Origin: Heliobacterium chlorum
GTDB lineage: Bacteria > Bacillota > Desulfitobacteriia > Heliobacteriales > Heliobacteriaceae
Assembly: GCF_014502795.1 (NCBI RefSeq)
Contig: NZ_JACVHF010000002.1
Location: 62,001 to 126,000, forward strand
Length of the DNA stretch: 64,000 bases
Reading direction: 5' to 3'
Shown: one piece after another, positions 33,356 to 42,971 of the stretch
Layout of the letters: every line of letters begins with the position of its first letter
Position numbering within the stretch: the first letter of the stretch is position 1
The notes under the pieces: generated by a model
What the model was told of the DNA's origin: nothing
The model's input: only the letters and a program-made list of their open reading frames with translations
Database searches by the model: none
Made by a program: the position numbers and the translations under genes

Positions 33356-33623
33356 AACATTATTTTTATAAATTTATAGAAAATTTTGTTGCAACGCCTA
33401 TCCTACAATTGCCTTGTCTGTAAGGAATGTAGGGAAACATATAAGTGATACAGGGATTTCGACTTTGATGGTGAAATTTCGAGATTATAAGACACGAAAT
33501 GTTATGCAAAAAGATAATAGTTCCGTTAGTATAGTTCGGTGTAGTGGACAATACCATAATGAATAAACTTACGTTAACTTGAAAAAATGGTTAATAGTAA
33601 CAAGTTCGTCATTCTAAATAAAA

Positions 33624-33651
33624 GGTGCGTCAGTTGAAGGACTGACGCACC
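33624..33651 (-). terminator. Terminator of the solute-binding protein gene
   Basis: GGTGCGTCAGT (33624-33634) pairs perfectly with ACTGACGCACC (33641-33651); T4 follows on the minus strand. Confidence 0.85.
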
Positions 33652-33670
33652 CAAGGCTCATTGAGCTAAT

Positions 33671-34450
33671 TTATTTCTCTCCCAGATATTTTGCAGCCAA
33701 TTCTTTAATCTTGCCTTTTTTCTCCAACTTATCAAGCGCTTCGTTCACTTGTGTCTGCAGTTCCGTATCACCTTTACGGAAAGCGAAACCGTATTCTTCT
33801 TTCACAAAACTGTTATCGTCAAGAAGGACTAATTGAGATTCGGGGTTGCTCAATAGGTAGTTTTGAACGACCGGCTTATCAGCGACCACAGCGTCCAGTC
33901 CGTCGATCCGTAATGTATTCAGGGCGTCGAGAACGCTTTCAAAGCGTTTGATATGGGGATCCCGGTTGCCCATCAACGTTTCAACCACATCTTGTCCGGT
34001 TGTTCCGTTTTGGATGCCCACATTCTTACCTTTTAGGTCAGAAAGGTTTTTGGGAGAGGAACCTTTTTTGAGGACAATGGCCTGAGTAGCCTCAAAATAC
34101 GGTTTTGAAAAGTCTACACTTTCTTTTCGTTTTTCCGTAATTGTCATGGCCGAAGAGACCATATCGATATTTTTGTTATTCAGGGCAGCGATAAGTCCGT
34201 CGAAGGGGATATTCTGAATTTCGACCTCTGCGCCGATTTCCGCACCGACTTCTTTGGCGAGTTCAATATCGAATCCGATGATGTCCCCCTTCTCATTTCG
34301 CCACTCGAAAGGTCGGAAGGACGCTTCAGTTCCAACGACGATTTTCTTCGATGGAGTGGTCGGGGTTGTGCTCTTTCCGCAACCCGTCAAGGTCATCAGT
34401 AGTCCGGCCGACACCAAGGCCGCACAGACAAGGCGCATCCATTTTTTCAT
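33671..34450 (-). CDS. Amino-acid ABC transporter substrate-binding lipoprotein
   Basis: A 259-residue extracellular binding protein of the family 3 (SBP_bac_3) type. The signal peptide ends in the lipobox LTGC (Cys about 25), so it is lipid-anchored. Family phrases: IVVGTEASFRPFEW, IIGFDIELAKEVG, FDGLIAALNNKNIDMV, VDFSKPYF, DLKGKNVGIQNGTTG and YGFAFRKGD. ATG 34450 follows GAGGAAAAACGG. No permease or ATPase gene adjoins, so it is an orphan that either uses a distant transporter or feeds a sensor. Its promoter overlaps a CRP/FNR-type palindrome. Confidence 0.93.
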   Translation of the reverse strand: MKKWMRLVCAALVSAGLLMTLTGCGKSTTPTTPSKKIVVGTEASFRPFEWRNEKGDIIGFDIELAKEVGAEIGAEVEIQNIPFDGLIAALNNKNIDMVSSAMTITEKRKESVDFSKPYFEATQAIVLKKGSSPKNLSDLKGKNVGIQNGTTGQDVVETLMGNRDPHIKRFESVLDALNTLRIDGLDAVVADKPVVQNYLLSNPESQLVLLDDNSFVKEEYGFAFRKGDTELQTQVNEALDKLEKKGKIKELAAKYLGEK

Positions 34451-34501
34451 CCGTTTTTCCTCCGTCTTAGGGTTTGTATATTCGTAAAAGATACAGGCGC
34501 A

Positions 34502-34530
34502 ATTATACAATTAGGTGAATAAAATCACAA
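34502..34530 (-). promoter_or_regulatory. Promoter of binding-protein gene with CRP/FNR-type palindrome
   Basis: Minus strand TTGTGA (34530-34525), 17 bases, TATAAT (34507-34502). GTGA-N6-TCAC (34515-34528) covers the -35 and spacer, a position expected for repression. Confidence 0.65.
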
Positions 34531-34657
34531 CAACAAGTTTTAAATTGCGAAAATCAAGAATATTTCACCAGAAGTTATTAAGGGTTTGTGTTAGCGTTCA
34601 CGATAAAATGAATAAGGGATAGGAAAAAGGCGAGGTTGCCAAAAGGAGATGAATGCC

Positions 34658-34816
34658 ATGGAAGGCTTACGTATCATCCCTATTCTCCCTGCCGCATTCC
34701 CTAAAAACCGAGATTGTAAAGAAAAGAAGAGAGAAGAGGCGGGGAATAGAGGGAAGTTTAAACCTTTCTCCCAGGTCCTTGAATCGGCGATTCGAAAAGA
34801 CAGAAAAGATCATTAA
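34658..34816 (+). CDS. Small basic hypothetical protein (52 residues)
   Basis: ATG 34658 lies nine bases after AAAAGGAG. The 52 codons read EGLRIIPILPAAFPKNRD, then a Lys/Arg/Glu-rich part and KPFSQVLESAIRK before the stop. A longer overlapping frame from 34653 has implausible composition. The phrase F-x-x-V-L-E-x-A-I occurs at the ends of several flagellar and secretion-associated proteins, but that is too weak for a call. Confidence 0.45.
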   Translation: MEGLRIIPILPAAFPKNRDCKEKKREEAGNRGKFKPFSQVLESAIRKDRKDH

Positions 34817-34840
34817 ACAAGAATTCTTATCTTAATAAAC

Positions 34841-34870
34841 TTGTTTACTCTGTATTTTTTCTCCTATAAT
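34841..34870 (+). promoter_or_regulatory. Promoter of HD-GYP gene
   Basis: TTGTTT (34841-34846), 18 bases, perfect TATAAT (34865-34870), then AGGAGG near 34896-34902 and ATG 34912. Confidence 0.65.
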
Positions 34871-34911
34871 ATATAGAAAAGGTTAGCCCCTAATCAGGAG
34901 GATCTGGCGGA

Positions 34912-35952
34912 ATGATACGTATTTCTACCCGTCTAGTTGAACCAGGTGCAGTCTTAGCCAGACCAGTCTATGACGGGCGAGGTAATATACTGCTTGCCCC
35001 AGGAGTGACATTGACGTCAAACTACCTTAGAAGGTTGGAAAGTTTAGAGATTGGTTCCATTTACATTGAAGGCCCTTTTTCAGACCTCGTTAACTATGAA
35101 AATGCACTTTCAGACAGGATATATGTCGAAGTCATGAAGAATACTAAAAAGCTCGTGGATGTGCTCGGTTCAACTCGAACCCATTCGGACCTGTCGGTGG
35201 CGAAAAAGTCTGTAGAGCTCATCGTCGATGAACTTTTGCGCAATCGAGGAACATTGATCGATGTCAATGCCCTTCATGACTACGACGAGTACACTTTTAC
35301 CCATTCTGTATCTGTCTGTGTATTATCCATCATTATCGGTTTACAGAAAGGTCTTTCCCGGCAGGAACTGTACATTCTAGGAATGGGCGCCTTGCTCCAT
35401 GATATCGGCAAGACGAAGGTGCCTCTTGAAATATTGAACAAACCAGGAAAATTGACCGAAGAAGAATGCACAATTATGATGCAGCATCCCAGCCTGGGTT
35501 TCGACTTACTGCGTAAGAATTCGAACCTGCTTTCAGCGCATGTGGCCTTTCAGCATCAAGAAAAGTTCAATGGTACAGGGTATCCAAGAAACCTTAAGGG
35601 CGAAGATATTCATCTTTTCGCACGGATTACTTCGGTGGCGGATGTCTATGATGCATTAACATCCAAGCGGCCCTACCGCTCGCCGATCACAGGGAATAAG
35701 GCTTACGAGTATCTTTTGTTACAGTCGACGAAGCAATTCGACCCGGAAATCATCAAGCTTTTTACGGAGACTGTCGCCATATTTCCGAATGGAACGATGG
35801 TGCAGCTATCCAATCGTAAAAAAGCCCTGGTCGTCAAACAGAATTCAGGAAATCCGTTGCGGCCCATCGTTTGCTTAATTGAAAATACTCAAATTCTGGA
35901 TACGATCGACTTAACCGAAGAGCAACACTCGGGCTTGCAGATCGACGGGTAG
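34912..35952 (+). CDS. HD-GYP domain protein (probable cyclic-di-GMP phosphodiesterase)
   Basis: A 346-residue signalling protein. The HD motif is LLHDIGKTKVP (near residue 163), and the GYP part is HQEKFNGTGYP (near 221) followed by RITSVADVYDALTSKRPYR. In typical HD-GYP enzymes the second motif begins HHE; here it is QHQE, so one metal ligand may be replaced. The N-terminal 110 residues are unassigned (MIRISTRLVEPGAVLARPVY), as in many Clostridia homologues, and the C-terminal 60 are beta-rich. No receiver or PAS domain. Monocistronic with its own promoter and terminator. It would lower cyclic-di-GMP and so favour motility. Confidence 0.9.
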   Translation: MIRISTRLVEPGAVLARPVYDGRGNILLAPGVTLTSNYLRRLESLEIGSIYIEGPFSDLVNYENALSDRIYVEVMKNTKKLVDVLGSTRTHSDLSVAKKSVELIVDELLRNRGTLIDVNALHDYDEYTFTHSVSVCVLSIIIGLQKGLSRQELYILGMGALLHDIGKTKVPLEILNKPGKLTEEECTIMMQHPSLGFDLLRKNSNLLSAHVAFQHQEKFNGTGYPRNLKGEDIHLFARITSVADVYDALTSKRPYRSPITGNKAYEYLLLQSTKQFDPEIIKLFTETVAIFPNGTMVQLSNRKKALVVKQNSGNPLRPIVCLIENTQILDTIDLTEEQHSGLQIDG

Positions 35953-35961
35953 ATAGTTAGT

Positions 35962-35989
35962 GAAGACGCAGAGCGTCTTCTTTTTTTTA
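35962..35989 (+). terminator. Intrinsic terminator after HD-GYP gene
   Basis: GAAGACGC (35962-35969) pairs perfectly with GCGTCTTC (35973-35980), three-base loop, then T8. Confidence 0.92.
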
Positions 35990-36148
35990 TCTAAATGGGG
36001 ATGAAGCAGGAATTCTGCTCTGCAAGGCGAATTGAGGGTTAATAAAAGAAATAACTAAGATTATACAAATATTAAACAAGTTTAATGATATAACGCTTTT
36101 TGTTACTTTGGGGTGCTTATGTTGGGTTGGCAGAGAGGGGGAGGATTT

Positions 36149-39100
36149 ATGGCGGACTATGAATTAGAAGAGCAAAAACAGGAATTATGGGTACTGGCAA
36201 TCGGTGCTTCGGCAGGGGGATTGCGAGTGATTCAGGAGGTGCTGAATCGATTAACACCAGACAAGAATCTGGTTGTTATCGTTGTCCAACACTTGTCTCC
36301 CCGGTATCCCTCCCATTTGACGGCTATATTGAAACGGTCTTCGCAGATGGAAGTCAAAGAAGCGGTACACGATGAAACTATTCAGGGAGGCACGATTTAT
36401 GTAGCCACTCCCAATCATCATCTCGTCCTGCACGGAAACCGGATTCATTTGGACGCCGAGTCGGAAAAAGTAAAATTCGCCCGGCCTTCGATTGACGTTC
36501 TTTTCGAATCGGCGGCAGAGGCCTATGGGACCCGGGCAATTGGGTTAATCCTTTCCGGTACCGGATCGGACGGGAGCAACGGGATTGTGGCTATCAAAGA
36601 GCAGGGCGGCTTTACCATTGCTCAGGACTCGTCGAACAACCTCTATAATGCCATGCCCCAAAATGCCATCAATACGGGAGCCATAGATTTCGTCCTTCCT
36701 CTGAATGAGATCCCGAAGATTGTATCCCAGATCATGAAAGATCCTGAGTCGGTTCGTAAGGAACTGACCCTGGATGAACATAAGGAAATCGCCGAAATGC
36801 TGCGGGAAAAGCTCAATGTAGATGTGCTGAATTACCGCCGTTCCACCTTCAAGCGGCGGGTGCGCAAACGGATGGCGCAGCTTCACGTAGGTTCTGTTAA
36901 AGACTATATCGAACATTTAAAATATCAGCCCGAAGAACTAGAAATGCTTCATGATGATCTTCTCATCAACGTGACCCAGTTTCTGCGCGACGAGGCGGCC
37001 TATCATTCTGTGCGTGTCAATTGCCTGGAACCGATCATTGCCCGGATGAACAACGGTGAAGGACTGCGGATTTGGTCGGTGGGGTGTTCCACCGGAGAAG
37101 AAGCCTACTCGATGGCCTTTATGGTCGCCGATATTCTGGAAGAGCAGAGGAAACAGTTGGAAGTCAAGATTTATGCGACCGATTTGGATGAAGCCGCGAT
37201 TCTGGAAGCCCGTCGCGGGCTATATAATGAAACCCGGGTTCGAACCCTGCCGGAAGGGTATAAAGAAAAATACATGATCGCCTGCGGCGATTTTTACAAA
37301 GTGAAAAAAAATATCCGGGGATGGGTCATATTTGGTGTCCAGGACATCACGCATTCGGCACCCATCGCCAAGGTGGACATCATCGTCTGTCGAAATTTAT
37401 TGATTTATTTTGAGAAAGAGTTGCAGAAAAAAGTTCTGACCATGTTTCATTACGCTCTGAATCCTGGTGGATATCTGTTTTTGGGCAAATCGGAATCGAC
37501 ATCGGTCGTGCCTGAGTATTATGATGTGGTGGACCGCCGGTGGAAACTGTACAAGGCACGTCCCGTTCCCGGTAGGCGTCTGACCTATGTGAAAAGCCGG
37601 AATAGTTGGGCTGATGCTCCGGTGGGGAGTAAGTTGAATCTCCGTCATGCGGCAGAAATCGCTCTGGAAAACATGCCGACGCCGGTAGTTGTCCTAAATG
37701 AACAGATGGAAGTCGTCCTCTATAATCGGCGGGCTGAAGAAATGTTGGCGGGCACAGGTATCCAAGTAGATAAAGGGAAATTGGATCGAGAAACAGCCAT
37801 ATTTCAACTACTCGGTAAAGAAATCATCGATCAGTTGCGCGATAGTTACCGAACCGATTTAGTTCCCAGTTTTCAGGAGATCTCTGTTCCTTACCGGGAT
37901 GTGAACCGGAATTACGGGTTGACGGTGGTGCTGGACAAGGACGAAGAACAGTTGCCGATCATGATGCTTCTCTTTACCCCGGTGGCTCGCCGGCAGCCCA
38001 ATATCGGTTATTTCTTGGACCGGGAAATGGACAGTATGGAGAAGGAACTGGAAGATGCGCTCTCCTTGGCGGAAGAACTGCAAGCCACGAATGAGGAACT
38101 GGAGACGACCAACGAAGAGCTACAGGCGGCCAACGAAGAGTTGGAAACGACCAACGAGGAACTTGAATCGGCCAATGAAGAACTGGAGACGACCAACGAG
38201 GAGCTAGAGGCGGCCAACGAGGAACTGGAGACGATCAACGAGGAGTTGGAAGTGCGCACGTTGGAGTTGCAGTCCGTATCTGCATTAAAAAACAGTGTGC
38301 TGTCCAGCGTGAACGTAGCCGTGATCGCCTTGGATTTGGAAGGTCGTGTGCTGGAGTGGAACCACGCCGCCAGCGATTTGTTTGACATTCCCGATACCAA
38401 GGCGATTAACCGCAATCTTTTTGGACTTCCCGTTCCGCCCATTTTTAACGAGTTGAAAAACCATCTGGAACAACTCATTCAGGGGGAAGCCACATCAATT
38501 GACCGTACGGTCATCCCCTGGCGCAACAAAACACTCAATGTGGACTTTGTTTCCTTGCATAGCGAAGAACTACAGGTCATGGGCGTTTTAATTGTGGCCT
38601 ACGATATTACTGAACAGTATGATCTGCAAAGCCGGTTGCAGCAAACACTACAAACGGAACGGCAGTTGACGGAAGAGCTGACGCTGGCCAAGGCCGACGC
38701 CGAGCGGGCCAACCATATGAAAACTCGATTTATCGCCGAGCTGTCCCATGATTTGCGCAGTTCCTTAAATGTCATTCTTGGAGTCAGCCAGTTGGGCACC
38801 GACACAACGGCTGAGGCGGCTCACATTTCCTCCGAATTTCGTGATGAGATTGCCAGTTATTTTGATATGAACCGGAAAGCTGCCGACAACCTGAACAACT
38901 TGATGACACAGGTTCTCGAACTGTCTTCCATCGAGTTAGGAAAAAAAGCCGTCGAGAACAAGGTCTTTTCCGTGGACCAGTTGACCGATCAGGTGGGTGC
39001 CGTAATCAGTTACAAAGCCCGGCGGGCAAAGGTGGTATACCGTGTCGATAACCGGATGCCGGTGCATTATCTGGTGGAAAGCGACTTCGGTAAAATATGC

Positions 39101-39856
39101 CAGATACTCTTAAACCTTTTGGACAATGCGGTGAAGTATTCCTTGCCCGGTGGTGAGGTGATTTTTTCGATATGGAAAGACAACGACTCTTTTCGCATGG
39201 AGATTCGTGATTTTGGTATCGGCATGAATGAAGAGACGGTAAAACATGTCTTTGATGCCTTCTATCGGGCGAAAGGCGTGACCAAAATCGCCGGCTCGGG
39301 GTTGGGTATGGCCATTACCCAACAGTTGGTGAAAACGTTGCAGGGACAGATTGTGGTTGCGTCAAAAGAGGGTTCGGGAACGACGGTCGCCGTATCCTTG
39401 CCTGTTCGCTACCTGGAAATGCCTTCTATACAGGAATCGCCGGGTACGTTCAGCTTAGAAATGTTAAAGGATCGGATAGCTGGGGGGAACGTGTTGCTCG
39501 TCGATGAAGATCCCGCATCCATTATGTTGCTGAGCCGGGTCATTGGACTTCTGGGAGGCAAGGTCACCGTGGCCCGAGGTGTGACTGAGGCGATAGAGGC
39601 CGCTCAACAGTTGCCGCCTGATCTGATTTTGATGGAATACGACTTCCACGATGGGGAAGCTCGTGAGATCGTAGGAGGAGTGGCCAAAATCGCCAACACC
39701 AGCCCACCGGCGATCTTGGTCACCAGTGACGTGTTCCAGTTAAATCTGACCGATGAGTGGCGCACCTATGCGGAAGAACTGCTCGCAAAGCCCATATCGA
39801 TCAATGATCTCTATGCTTGCCTTTGGAGGGTTCTCGAAAAGAACCGTATGGTTTGA
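36149..39856 (+). CDS. CheB-CheR-PAS-histidine kinase-pseudoreceiver fusion
   Basis: A 1235-residue hybrid. CheB methylesterase (about 13-195) has Ser in IGASAGGL, His in VQHLSPRYPS and Asp in GTGSDGS. CheR methyltransferase (about 208-470) has SVGCSTGEEAYS and VCRNLLIYF. PAS (about 500-620) is followed by a striking run of heptads (about 646-708: TNEELE, ANEELE), a second PAS (711-830), HisKA (SHDLRSS, His about 867), HATPase (975-1088) and a C-terminal receiver (1113-1234). In that receiver the expected phosphoacceptor Asp is Glu (LILMEYDF), so it is probably not phosphorylated. ATG 36149 follows AGGGGGAGG. Not in the chemotaxis operon; its own targets are unknown. Confidence 0.93.
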   Translation: MADYELEEQKQELWVLAIGASAGGLRVIQEVLNRLTPDKNLVVIVVQHLSPRYPSHLTAILKRSSQMEVKEAVHDETIQGGTIYVATPNHHLVLHGNRIHLDAESEKVKFARPSIDVLFESAAEAYGTRAIGLILSGTGSDGSNGIVAIKEQGGFTIAQDSSNNLYNAMPQNAINTGAIDFVLPLNEIPKIVSQIMKDPESVRKELTLDEHKEIAEMLREKLNVDVLNYRRSTFKRRVRKRMAQLHVGSVKDYIEHLKYQPEELEMLHDDLLINVTQFLRDEAAYHSVRVNCLEPIIARMNNGEGLRIWSVGCSTGEEAYSMAFMVADILEEQRKQLEVKIYATDLDEAAILEARRGLYNETRVRTLPEGYKEKYMIACGDFYKVKKNIRGWVIFGVQDITHSAPIAKVDIIVCRNLLIYFEKELQKKVLTMFHYALNPGGYLFLGKSESTSVVPEYYDVVDRRWKLYKARPVPGRRLTYVKSRNSWADAPVGSKLNLRHAAEIALENMPTPVVVLNEQMEVVLYNRRAEEMLAGTGIQVDKGKLDRETAIFQLLGKEIIDQLRDSYRTDLVPSFQEISVPYRDVNRNYGLTVVLDKDEEQLPIMMLLFTPVARRQPNIGYFLDREMDSMEKELEDALSLAEELQATNEELETTNEELQAANEELETTNEELESANEELETTNEELEAANEELETINEELEVRTLELQSVSALKNSVLSSVNVAVIALDLEGRVLEWNHAASDLFDIPDTKAINRNLFGLPVPPIFNELKNHLEQLIQGEATSIDRTVIPWRNKTLNVDFVSLHSEELQVMGVLIVAYDITEQYDLQSRLQQTLQTERQLTEELTLAKADAERANHMKTRFIAELSHDLRSSLNVILGVSQLGTDTTAEAAHISSEFRDEIASYFDMNRKAADNLNNLMTQVLELSSIELGKKAVENKVFSVDQLTDQVGAVISYKARRAKVVYRVDNRMPVHYLVESDFGKICQILLNLLDNAVKYSLPGGEVIFSIWKDNDSFRMEIRDFGIGMNEETVKHVFDAFYRAKGVTKIAGSGLGMAITQQLVKTLQGQIVVASKEGSGTTVAVSLPVRYLEMPSIQESPGTFSLEMLKDRIAGGNVLLVDEDPASIMLLSRVIGLLGGKVTVARGVTEAIEAAQQLPPDLILMEYDFHDGEAREIVGGVAKIANTSPPAILVTSDVFQLNLTDEWRTYAEELLAKPISINDLYACLWRVLEKNRMV

Positions 39857-39903
39857 TCATCTCGAAGGATATAGCGAATTCCAACAAACCGTAATCAATG
39901 AAA

Positions 39904-39932
39904 AAGGAGGCGGCCATTCTTGCCGCCTCCTT
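39904..39932. terminator. Terminator between convergent genes
   Basis: AAGGAGGCGGC (39904-39914) pairs perfectly with GCCGCCTCCTT (39922-39932). Confidence 0.8.
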
Positions 39933-40006
39933 GTATTTACGAAAAGATAAGAAACTCATACTGTGTGAACCCGGTCAGGCTATCAATAAATAACACTTGT
40001 CACCAA

Positions 40007-41485
40007 CTAGTGTTTTAGATTTCGCAATTCTTTCTTCAAAATCTTTCCTGTAGCATTTCGCGGCAGCGCCTCCAGTTCGATGATCTCACGAGGCAACTTG
40101 TAAGTGGCCAGGTTTGCCTTCAGGAATGACATGAGTTCCTTCTTATTTATGACAGTGCCATCTTTCGGTACGACGAAAGCTTGGACCGCTTCACCGCGAG
40201 TCTTGTCTGGAACGCCGATGATGGCGGCTTCCTTAATACCAGGGTGTTGATAAAGGATCTCTTCGACTTCCCGGGGATAGACGTTGAGCCCGCCAACGAT
40301 GACAAGGTCTTTCTTACGGTCGACGATGTAGATGTACCCCTCTTCATCGGTATAAGCCAGATCGCCCGTATAGAGCCATCCATCCCGGATGGATGTCGCC
40401 GTCTCAGCGGGGAGTCCGAGGTAATCAGACATGACGTTGGGACCCTGGCAGATTAGTTCCCCCACTTCTCTCGGACCGACTGCTTGCGATTCATTATTGA
40501 CGATTTTCACGTCCACGTCCTGAATCGGCAGACCGATGGAGCCGGGTTTGGTGGCGTCGACCGGGTTAAAGGTCACCACGGGCGACGACTCGGAGAGACC
40601 GTAGCCTTCGACGATAGACTTTCCTGTCTTTTCATAAAAGCTGTTGATGATCTCGACAGGCAGGGAAGCTCCTCCGGATACAAAGAGACGGACTCCCGAG
40701 AAATCTTCCGGTTTGGCGATGGTGGTGTAAATGCCGTACATGGCTGGTACCCCCGTCACGACGGTAACGCCCTGTTCTTTAATCATGGACAAGACTTCTT
40801 TCGGCAGAAAGGACTCCATGATGGTGATGGCGGCGCCATTTAACAAAGCTGTAGTGACACAGCAGGTCCAGGCGAAGCTGTGAAACATGGGAAGCACACA
40901 TTGGAAGTTGTCTTCGGCAGAGGCGTGAATCGTATTGGTGTAGGATCGGGCGTTGCTGATTAAGTTCGAGTGGCTAAGGACAGCGCCCTTCGGTCGACCG
41001 GTCGTACCTGAAGTGTATAGGATGACACAAGGATCAGACGGTTGGACAGGGATCGACGGCAATTCGGAAGGGGTGGAGGCGGAACTGTCCTGGGCCAATA
41101 CTTCTTTGATGCGGGGAAGATACAACTGTACCGGTAAGTCGGAATCATTTAGTTCAGCACTAGCGAGTTCTAACTGCTTGTCCGAGATCACATGGTTCAC
41201 CTGGGCGTCACTCAGGATATAGGCTATTTCACGAGGACGAAACATGATATTTAAGGGAACAACAACGGCGCCCAAACTGACGATACCTAAATAGGAAAAG
41301 AGGAAGTCAGAAGAATTTCGGCAAAACAGACCTACCTTGTCCTGGGGGCGGATCCCCTGAGTATAAAAATACCAGCGGAAACGGTCGACCATCTGTTGGA
41401 GCTGGCCGTAGGTAAATTGCGCGTTTTTTTCGAAAACGGCAATTTTATCAGGTGCACCGCAATGGATCAACTCATGAACTAACAA
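40007..41485 (-). CDS. Long-chain fatty-acid--CoA ligase / acyl-CoA synthetase (AMP-binding)
   Basis: A 492-residue ANL-family adenylating enzyme that would activate a carboxylic acid, most likely a fatty acid, to its CoA ester. Motifs: P-loop YTSGTTGRPKGA, GYGLSESSP, DGWLYTGDLAY, IVDRKKDLVIVGGLNVYP and the catalytic Lys in PRNATGKILKKEL. Length and order match FadD-like and MenE-like enzymes; substrate cannot be read from sequence. TTG 41485 follows GTGAGGGA. Monocistronic. It is divergent from hcp. Confidence 0.93.
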   Translation of the reverse strand: MLVHELIHCGAPDKIAVFEKNAQFTYGQLQQMVDRFRWYFYTQGIRPQDKVGLFCRNSSDFLFSYLGIVSLGAVVVPLNIMFRPREIAYILSDAQVNHVISDKQLELASAELNDSDLPVQLYLPRIKEVLAQDSSASTPSELPSIPVQPSDPCVILYTSGTTGRPKGAVLSHSNLISNARSYTNTIHASAEDNFQCVLPMFHSFAWTCCVTTALLNGAAITIMESFLPKEVLSMIKEQGVTVVTGVPAMYGIYTTIAKPEDFSGVRLFVSGGASLPVEIINSFYEKTGKSIVEGYGLSESSPVVTFNPVDATKPGSIGLPIQDVDVKIVNNESQAVGPREVGELICQGPNVMSDYLGLPAETATSIRDGWLYTGDLAYTDEEGYIYIVDRKKDLVIVGGLNVYPREVEEILYQHPGIKEAAIIGVPDKTRGEAVQAFVVPKDGTVINKKELMSFLKANLATYKLPREIIELEALPRNATGKILKKELRNLKH

Positions 41486-41585
41486 GTGGATAATCCCTCA
41501 CTTCATTTCGTTGTCTATCTGGAGTCTACTTTAGCATCGGCTGGGACAAGAGAGCAATGTTAAAATTCACATATTTTTTGAAAGC

Positions 41586-41627
41586 GTGATAAAAATCACA
41601 GAAGCTGAAAAAAGAATTCGCTATTAT
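41586..41627 (+). promoter_or_regulatory. hcp promoter with CRP/FNR-family activator site
   Basis: GTGA-TAAAAA-TCAC (41586-41599) is centred 41.5 bases before the start expected from TATTAT (41622-41627), the classic class II activator position. No good -35 hexamer is present, as for an activator-dependent promoter. HcpR or another CRP/FNR-family protein is a candidate. Confidence 0.75.
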
Positions 41628-41672
41628 ATTAGTAAGTTAGTTAGTTATTAAAACGAAAGGGGACCTGGAAAC

Positions 41673-42956
41673 ATGTTTTGTTATCAATGTTCGCAAACCC
41701 TAAAAGGTGGATGCACCAAAATCGGTGTCTGTAGAAAAAATGAGGATATAGCCAGCTTGCAGGACACAATCATCTTCGGGCTAAAAGGGGTCGCCGCCTA
41801 TGCGGTACACGCCCGTGAGTTGGGATATTCCGATGCAGAAGTAGACGCTATCACCCAAGAAGCTTTATATATGACGCTGACCAACTCCAACTTTAATCTG
41901 AATGAACATGTAGGCATGGCCTTAAAAGTAGGTGAAGCGACGGTCAAGGTGATGGATCTGCTCGATCGCGCCCATACGGATAAATTCGGCATTCCAGTTC
42001 CGGTTACCGTATCGTCCGACAAAATCGAAGGCAAGTCCATTCTCGTCACGGGGCACAATCTACATGCCTTGTTGGAACTGCTCAAGCAGACCGAGGGAAA
42101 AGGAATCAACGTCTACACCCACTCAGAAATGTTGCCGGCCCACGGCTACCCTGAACTGAAAAAGTATACCCATTTGAAGGGGAATGTGGGTAAAGCTTGG
42201 CATGATCAGCGCAAACTTTTCGAAGATTTCCCCGGCGCCATCTTAGGCACAACGAACTGCCTGATGCCGATTCGTGGCAGCTATTCTGACCGCATGTGGA
42301 CTTATGGCACCGCCGGCCTTGAAGGGGTCCAAAAGATCGAAAATGATGACTTCACAGCGATCATCGAAAAAGCGTTAGCCCTGCCAGAAGCTAATCAAGA
42401 ATCTGACAAAGTGATGACAACAGGATTCCATCATGTCAATGTGTTGGCACTGGCGCCGCAGATCATCGAAGCAGTAAAAGCCGGAAAAATCCGCCGCTTC
42501 TTTGTCATCGCCGGTTGTGACGCGCCCATCAAAGAACAAAACTACTACCGTGAACTGGCTTTGAAAGTTCCGAAGGATTGTGTCATCATCACTACTTCTT
42601 GCGGTAAGTTCCGTTTCAATGATATTGATTTCGGTGATATCGACGGAATCCCTCGCTATATCGACCTGGGTCAGTGTAACAACTCGGGCTCTGCCGTCAA
42701 AATCGCCTTGGCTTTGGCCGATGCCTTCGGATGCGGTGTCAACGATCTGCCACTGACGATTGTTTTGAGTTGGTTTGAACAAAAAGCTTGTGCGATTTTG
42801 TTGGGACTCTTTAGTCTAGGTGTGAAAAACATGTACCTCGGCGGACGCCCGCCTGAATTCCTTACAAGCAATGTGGTGAACGTCCTCGTCAATACCTTTG
42901 GTTTGAAACTCATCGGAAATGTGGACGACGATCTGAAAGCCATGCTCGGAGAATAA
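41673..42956 (+). CDS. hcp: Hybrid cluster protein / hydroxylamine reductase, short (class III) form
   Basis: Reduces hydroxylamine to ammonia in vitro and is tied to NO/nitrosative stress defence. It has 427 residues against about 550 for the E. coli type; the missing part corresponds to the helical bundle of domain 1, as in class III enzymes. N-terminal cysteines CYQC...GC...GVC (residues 3-20) bind the 4Fe-4S cluster. Hybrid-cluster ligands are visible as GTTNCLMP, IAGCDAP, TTSCGKFRF, LGQCNNSGSA and the final Glu/Lys in SWFEQKACAILL. ATG follows AAAGGGGACC. Preceded by an activator-type promoter and followed by a strong terminator; no Hcr reductase gene adjoins. Confidence 0.96.
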   Translation: MFCYQCSQTLKGGCTKIGVCRKNEDIASLQDTIIFGLKGVAAYAVHARELGYSDAEVDAITQEALYMTLTNSNFNLNEHVGMALKVGEATVKVMDLLDRAHTDKFGIPVPVTVSSDKIEGKSILVTGHNLHALLELLKQTEGKGINVYTHSEMLPAHGYPELKKYTHLKGNVGKAWHDQRKLFEDFPGAILGTTNCLMPIRGSYSDRMWTYGTAGLEGVQKIENDDFTAIIEKALALPEANQESDKVMTTGFHHVNVLALAPQIIEAVKAGKIRRFFVIAGCDAPIKEQNYYRELALKVPKDCVIITTSCGKFRFNDIDFGDIDGIPRYIDLGQCNNSGSAVKIALALADAFGCGVNDLPLTIVLSWFEQKACAILLGLFSLGVKNMYLGGRPPEFLTSNVVNVLVNTFGLKLIGNVDDDLKAMLGE

Positions 42957-42971
42957 AGCTTATGTAAAAAA

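Noticed and set aside
33366-33557. Minus-strand ORF of 63 codons upstream of the coiled-coil gene
   Set aside because: No ribosome site and low-complexity AT-rich translation.
38008-38478. Minus-strand Ser-rich ORF (156 codons)
   Set aside because: Reverse-strand reading of the NEELE heptads in the CheB-CheR fusion.
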